Origin: Paenibacillus flagellatus
GTDB lineage: Bacteria; Bacillota; Bacilli; Paenibacillales; NBRC-103111
Reading direction: 5' to 3'
NCBI RefSeq assembly: GCF_003217775.1
Contig: NZ_QJVJ01000010.1
Coordinates: 1-64,000, forward strand
Length of the DNA stretch: 64,000 bases
The notes beneath the pieces are model-generated. The model saw only the letters and a program-made list of their open reading frames with translations. It did no database searches and had not been told where the DNA came from. A program made the translations under genes and the position numbers. Shown here piece after piece: positions 60,664 through 64,000 of the stretch. How positions within the stretch are numbered: the first letter of the stretch is position 1; each line of letters starts with the position of its first letter.

Positions 60664-60730
60664 TAATTTAATACCGTTAGATTAATCCGATATGATATAA
60701 TTGTCAACAAAAAAATATCGGGGTGACGAC

Positions 60731-61450
60731 GTGGCCAGAAGAAGAATTCATCGTCCGTCTGAGGAACGGGACGAGGGACGCGAGGAGCCGCTCCATACGC
60801 CGCTCGACCGGTCGCGCATCGTGAACGCGGCGCTTGCGGTGCTGCAGGCCGAAGGGCTGGAGCGGATCAGCATGAGGAACATCGCGGAGCATCTCGGGGT
60901 TAAGGCGGCCGCCCTGTATTATCACGTGAAGGACAAGGAGCAGCTGCTTCATCTGCTGGCGGAGAAGATCGGCTCGGAAACGGAGCTTCCCGGCGAAGAG
61001 CTGCCGTGGCGGGAGCGGCTTTCGCAATGGGCGTTCGGCTTCCGCGGGACGCTGCACCGGTACCGGGACGCCGCCGCGATCATGGGGGCGACGATCGCGG
61101 CGGGCCCGAGCCGGCTCGACCATATCGAATTTTTGTTTCGAACGTTGAGCGAGGCGGGGTTCCGGGACGAGCACGTCCCGTGGCTTGCCGCCATGCTGAA
61201 AAACTACGTGACCGGCTTCGCCGACGAGGAGGCGCGGCTTGCCGACCGGGCGCGGCGGGAGGAGACGAATGCGGACGGACTGGCCGACGCTTACGCCGGG
61301 AAGTTCCGGGCGCTCGCGCCGGACCGGTACCCGCATATGATCCGGCTCGCGTCCCGCACGACGGCGGTCGAATGGGAGCGCGAATTCCGGTTCGGGCTCG
61401 ACGTCTTGCTCGACGGCTTCGAGGCGAAGCGGCCGGTCCGCTCCGACTAG
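60731..61450 (+). CDS. TetR-family transcriptional regulator
   Basis: A 239-residue repressor. After a charged N-terminal extension the HTH reads RSRIVNAALAVLQAEGLERISMRNIAEHLGVKAAALYYHVKDKEQLLHLL (about 27-76; key parts MRNIAEHLGV and ALYYHVKDKE). The ligand domain resembles the TetR_C type. GTG 60731 with RBS-like CGGGGTGA is chosen; the frame opens at TTG 60701 without an RBS. Confidence 0.9.
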   Translation: MARRRIHRPSEERDEGREEPLHTPLDRSRIVNAALAVLQAEGLERISMRNIAEHLGVKAAALYYHVKDKEQLLHLLAEKIGSETELPGEELPWRERLSQWAFGFRGTLHRYRDAAAIMGATIAAGPSRLDHIEFLFRTLSEAGFRDEHVPWLAAMLKNYVTGFADEEARLADRARREETNADGLADAYAGKFRALAPDRYPHMIRLASRTTAVEWEREFRFGLDVLLDGFEAKRPVRSD

Positions 61451-61475
61451 TCGACGCCGTCCCGAATCTTGACCG

Positions 61476-61558
61476 AACAAAAAAAGGTACAAATGTACGT
61501 TATTTCGCCGAAAACTCGCGTTTTCGCTCCGAATAGCGTACACATGTACCTTTTTGTT
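61476..61558. terminator. Large bidirectional inverted repeat between tetR-like gene and aminotransferase
   Basis: AACAAAAA-AGGTAC and GTACCTTTTTGTT form the outer arms, continued by AATGTACG/CGTACACAT-type pairing, and CGAAAA/TTTTCG forms an inner hairpin. Each strand ends with a T-run after the GTACC arm, so it can terminate both convergent genes. Confidence 0.8.
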
Positions 61559-61572
61559 AGGCATGGCGGGAT

Positions 61573-62880
61573 TTACTTCGCCGTTACTTTCTCCACATCT
61601 TTCACGCCGGCGTAAATCGAATCGAACAGCTCCCCCAGATGCTCGACCTCGATGCACGAGAAGGCGACGCGCAGATCGGTTTCGCCGAGAGCGATCGTAC
61701 CGATGCCGTATTGGTCGAGCAGGTGGACGCGGAGCGTCTCGGCGTCGACCGTCTTCAGCTTCAGACACATGAAGTAGCCCGAGTTGAACGGATAGTACGT
61801 CCAGGCGTCATCGAACTTGCCGCTGTCGAGCAGCTGCTTCGTCCGGTTGGCGCGGGCTTTCATGATCTCGAACTTCTCCTTGCGCTGCGCCTCGAAGTCC
61901 GGCGATTGCAGCGCGCGCAGGACGAACGTCTGCGACGGGTGCGGCCCGCTCGAAATGGTCGCGCGGATAATGCCGACCGTCTTCTGCTCGAGCGCGCTCA
62001 GCAGCTTCTCGCTCTCCGCCGCGTACGTGATGAAGCCGACGCGGAAGCCCCAGACGAACTCTTCCTTCGTCGCTCCGTCGACCTTCACCGGCAAAATGCG
62101 CGGATGGATGCCGGCCAGCTGGCCGAACAGCGATTCGTGCAGCGAATCCTCGAAGAACAGGCTGAAGTAGGCGTCGTCGGTGACGGCTACGATGTTGATG
62201 CCGGCTTCGGCACCGGCGAGCAGCGCGGCGACGATCTCGTTGCCTTCCTCCGCGTTCGGCGTATAGCCGGTCGGGTTGTTCGGGAAGTTCAGCACGACGA
62301 TCGCCTTGCCCTTGCTCTTCTGCGCCAGCACCGCTTCGCGCAGCGCCTTCGCGTTGAACCGGTCGTTCTCGTCGTACAGCGGGAAGTTGACGATGTTCGC
62401 GCCGCGGCGGACGTTGAAGCACAGCTCGTAATTCTCCCAGTTTTTGTCCGGGAAAATGACCGCGTCGCCCTCGTCCGCGAACAGGTCGGCGACGATGCTG
62501 AGACCGTGCGTCAGCGCGTTCGTCACGACCGGATTGCCGTATGTTTTCCCTTGCAGCGAAGGGTTCTCGATCAGCATTTTATCGCGCCAAGCTTTGCGCA
62601 GCTCGGGCTTGCCTTCCGGCGGCGCGTACGGGTAAATGTCTTTCGGGTCGTAGGCGCTCAGCGTTTCCTGGATCGCCTTCAGATGCATCGGCTTGCCCTG
62701 CTCGAGCGCGATGCCGATCGTGGCGTTGAACTTTTTCGCCTTCGCCTTCGCTTCGGCCGATTGGCTCAAGATGCCTTCCTTCGGGAAATAAATCGCTTTG
62801 CCGAGTCCCGACAGCATGTCGAATACGTGACGGTTTTCCTGCTCGATCGTTGCGTTCAGTTGTTTTACCAAATCGTTCAT
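61573..62880 (-). CDS. PLP-dependent aminotransferase, class I/II
   Basis: A 435-residue fold-type I aminotransferase. VVLNFPNNPTGYTP (about 191-204), the Asp of VTDDAYFSLFF (about 230-240) and the Schiff-base Lys in DGATKEEFVWGFRVGFITY (about 265-283; K before EEFVWGFR) are in order, with a late Arg in DLRVAFSC. Longer than AspC, resembling the group of aminotransferases with an N-terminal FPKEGILSQSAEAK motif. Amino-acid specificity unknown. ATG 62880 has RBS GGAAGG nine bases upstream; ATG 62889 directly abuts it and is unlikely. Confidence 0.88.
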   Translation of the reverse strand: MNDLVKQLNATIEQENRHVFDMLSGLGKAIYFPKEGILSQSAEAKAKAKKFNATIGIALEQGKPMHLKAIQETLSAYDPKDIYPYAPPEGKPELRKAWRDKMLIENPSLQGKTYGNPVVTNALTHGLSIVADLFADEGDAVIFPDKNWENYELCFNVRRGANIVNFPLYDENDRFNAKALREAVLAQKSKGKAIVVLNFPNNPTGYTPNAEEGNEIVAALLAGAEAGINIVAVTDDAYFSLFFEDSLHESLFGQLAGIHPRILPVKVDGATKEEFVWGFRVGFITYAAESEKLLSALEQKTVGIIRATISSGPHPSQTFVLRALQSPDFEAQRKEKFEIMKARANRTKQLLDSGKFDDAWTYYPFNSGYFMCLKLKTVDAETLRVHLLDQYGIGTIALGETDLRVAFSCIEVEHLGELFDSIYAGVKDVEKVTAK

Positions 62881-63047
62881 GGGGTCCATCCTTCCAAACC
62901 GCGATAATGGTCACTGCAGCAAGTGTCGCCTTATTATACCATTTCGCTCCGGGGGAGTCACCCGTCGATTCCGCGCCTTCGCGGCCGCCTGCCGCCGCCT
63001 GCGGACGCATACTCCGTTTCCTTGCGCGGCAAGGCCGGATAGCCGGA

Positions 63048-63767
63048 TTATTGCTTGTTCAGGACGAGCTCCAGCCGGACGGTCAAGTCGTTTTGCGTAT
63101 CGAGGACGACGGCGTGCGGGTTTTTCATCCCGAAGTCGGCGAACGTGACGACCGTCTGCCCCGACAGCTTCAAGGCTCCTTGCTCGTACAACGCATTGGA
63201 GTCGAACGTCACTTCCTTCTCGATGCCCCGGACGGTCAGCTTGCCCTTCAGCTTGAACGGAGCGACCGCGCCTTCCTTCCATTCGGCGGGCAGTCCTTCG
63301 AACGACGTCGCTTGGAACGTCGCGGTCGGGTGGGCGGACGCCTGCAAATAATCGTCGCCCTTGACGTGGCCGTCGCGCTGGCCGTTGCCGGAGCTGAGCG
63401 AACTGATATCCACCTCGCCCTTGCCCTGCATGCGGGACGGATCGGCCGTATCGACGATCCATTCGCCCTTTACCTTGTCGCCGACGAAGTTGACCGTTTC
63501 TTTCGACGTCGTAACGGAAAAATACACTTTGGACGCGTCGGTCGTCGCCCACGTCCCGTTCAACTGCTGCGGCTGCACCGAAGCGGACCCCGCCGCGGCG
63601 GCGCCGCCCGCGCCGGAGGCTTGTCCGGCCGCCGGGATGACCTGCTCGATCTCCACATGGTTGCCGGCGTAATAGTCGTACGCCGCATAGCCGCCGACGA
63701 GCAGCGCGACGGCCAGACCCGACGACAGCAGGACGGTTTTTCGTTTTTGGTTCGATTTCGATTTCAT
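63048..63767 (-). CDS. YceI-family protein with N-terminal membrane anchor
   Basis: A 239-residue protein with one membrane segment (about 12-30) and a Gly/Ala linker. The lipocalin-like YceI domain (about 65-239) starts GTWATTDASKVYFSVTTSKETVNFVGDKV, and has the pattern GEVDISSLSSGNGQRDGHVKGDDYL, HPTATFQAT and KLTVRGIEKEVTFD. YceI proteins bind isoprenoid-like lipids; here it would face outward. ATG 63765-63767 has RBS GGAGGGAA. Confidence 0.9.
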   Translation of the reverse strand: MKSKSNQKRKTVLLSSGLAVALLVGGYAAYDYYAGNHVEIEQVIPAAGQASGAGGAAAAGSASVQPQQLNGTWATTDASKVYFSVTTSKETVNFVGDKVKGEWIVDTADPSRMQGKGEVDISSLSSGNGQRDGHVKGDDYLQASAHPTATFQATSFEGLPAEWKEGAVAPFKLKGKLTVRGIEKEVTFDSNALYEQGALKLSGQTVVTFADFGMKNPHAVVLDTQNDLTVRLELVLNKQ

Positions 63768-63881
63768 TATGGTTCCCTCCGGTTTCCTATGTCTATTTGG
63801 GGTTCGGACGAGATCAGTGTACCAATGTTCGATGTCGAGAATATGTCGGCTCGCTGAAAAAATAAGGAAATCGGCCATCAT

Positions 63882-63910
63882 TTGACGGATGAGCCGTCTG
63901 CTGGTATACA
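63882..63910 (+). promoter_or_regulatory. Promoter of the response-regulator gene at the window end
   Basis: TTGACG (63882-63887), 17 bases, TATACA (63905-63910). Confidence 0.75.
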
Positions 63911-63944
63911 ATGAGGGCAAGGACAAGCGGAAAGGATGGGGCGG

Positions 63945-64000
63945 ATGCGGACGGTACTGCTGGTCGAAGACGAAGAGGCGATTGCGCGCGTGCTGGCCGC
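63945..64000 (+). CDS. Response regulator, N-terminal 18 residues (cut by window edge)
   Basis: The start MRTVLLVEDEEAIARVLA has the receiver strand and acidic triad EDEE of a two-component regulator. RBS AAAGGATGGGG precedes ATG. The output domain lies outside the window. Confidence 0.75.
   Translation, partial: MRTVLLVEDEEAIARVLA

Noticed and set aside
60701-60730. TTG start for the TetR-family gene
   Set aside because: No RBS and it overlaps the -10 element; GTG 60731 fits better.

Overview
The window looks like chromosomal DNA of a GC-rich member of the Paenibacillaceae (Paenibacillus/Cohnella type). The evidence is Firmicute-style ribosome binding sites and intrinsic terminators, four S-layer-homology (SLH) surface proteins, a YesM/YesN-type two-component pair beside LplB/LplC-type sugar permeases, many Gfo/Idh/MocA dehydrogenases, and cobalamin and cyclic-di-GMP riboswitches. 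The genus is inferred from gene content only.

Layout. 1-1.3 kb: right end of a decayed IS3-family element inserted in a roughly 265-280 bp non-coding tandem repeat. 1.3-3.3 kb: OmpR-type regulator and HAMP histidine kinase (minus strand). 3.6-10 kb: SDR plus DHDPS-like pair, then L-serine dehydratase (sdaAB-sdaAA), an M20D amidohydrolase and a putative regulator. 10.4-16.1 kb: a 1407-residue SLH protein with a predicted seven-bladed propeller, and two small proteins sharing an N-terminal motif. 16.2-18.9 kb: metE behind a cobalamin riboswitch with terminator. 19.2-21.5 kb: small membrane protein plus NarL-type two-component system. 21.8-33.3 kb: a carbohydrate locus with YesMN-like sensor/regulator, two ABC permeases, binding lipoprotein, FAD enzyme, Tat-exported beta-helix protein and a Gfo/Idh dehydrogenase.

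33.6-42.3 kb is the most unusual part. Two paralogous SLH proteins (minus strand) and a GNAT-like protein (plus strand) each lie behind a cyclic-di-GMP-I riboswitch with an intrinsic terminator. Between the SLH genes is an AT-richer plus-strand operon of four unrecognised genes. Three of these encode tandem variants of one helix plus two-cysteine unit, and the fourth is an internally duplicated protein. The SLH genes and their divergent upstream regions arose by duplication; the outward promoter survives in one copy and has decayed in the other. I infer a c-di-GMP-controlled cell-surface module.

42.4-50 kb: sugar-acid/keto-sugar type catabolic genes (three Gfo/Idh proteins, an esterase, AraC regulator, DUF993 protein, TIM-barrel isomerase). 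50.1-51.8 kb: acsA (minus). 52-56 kb: a likely amino-sugar module (SIS protein, ROK kinase, GntR-DNA-binding domain fused to a solute-binding domain), with palindromes inside the first promoter. 56-64 kb: membrane-anchored FAD protein, a fourth SLH protein, small proteins, a TetR regulator divergent from its probable target, an aminotransferase, a YceI-like protein, and the start of a response regulator cut by the window edge.

No rRNA, tRNA, CRISPR array or replication origin was seen. Family names rest on motif recognition by eye; no database search was possible.
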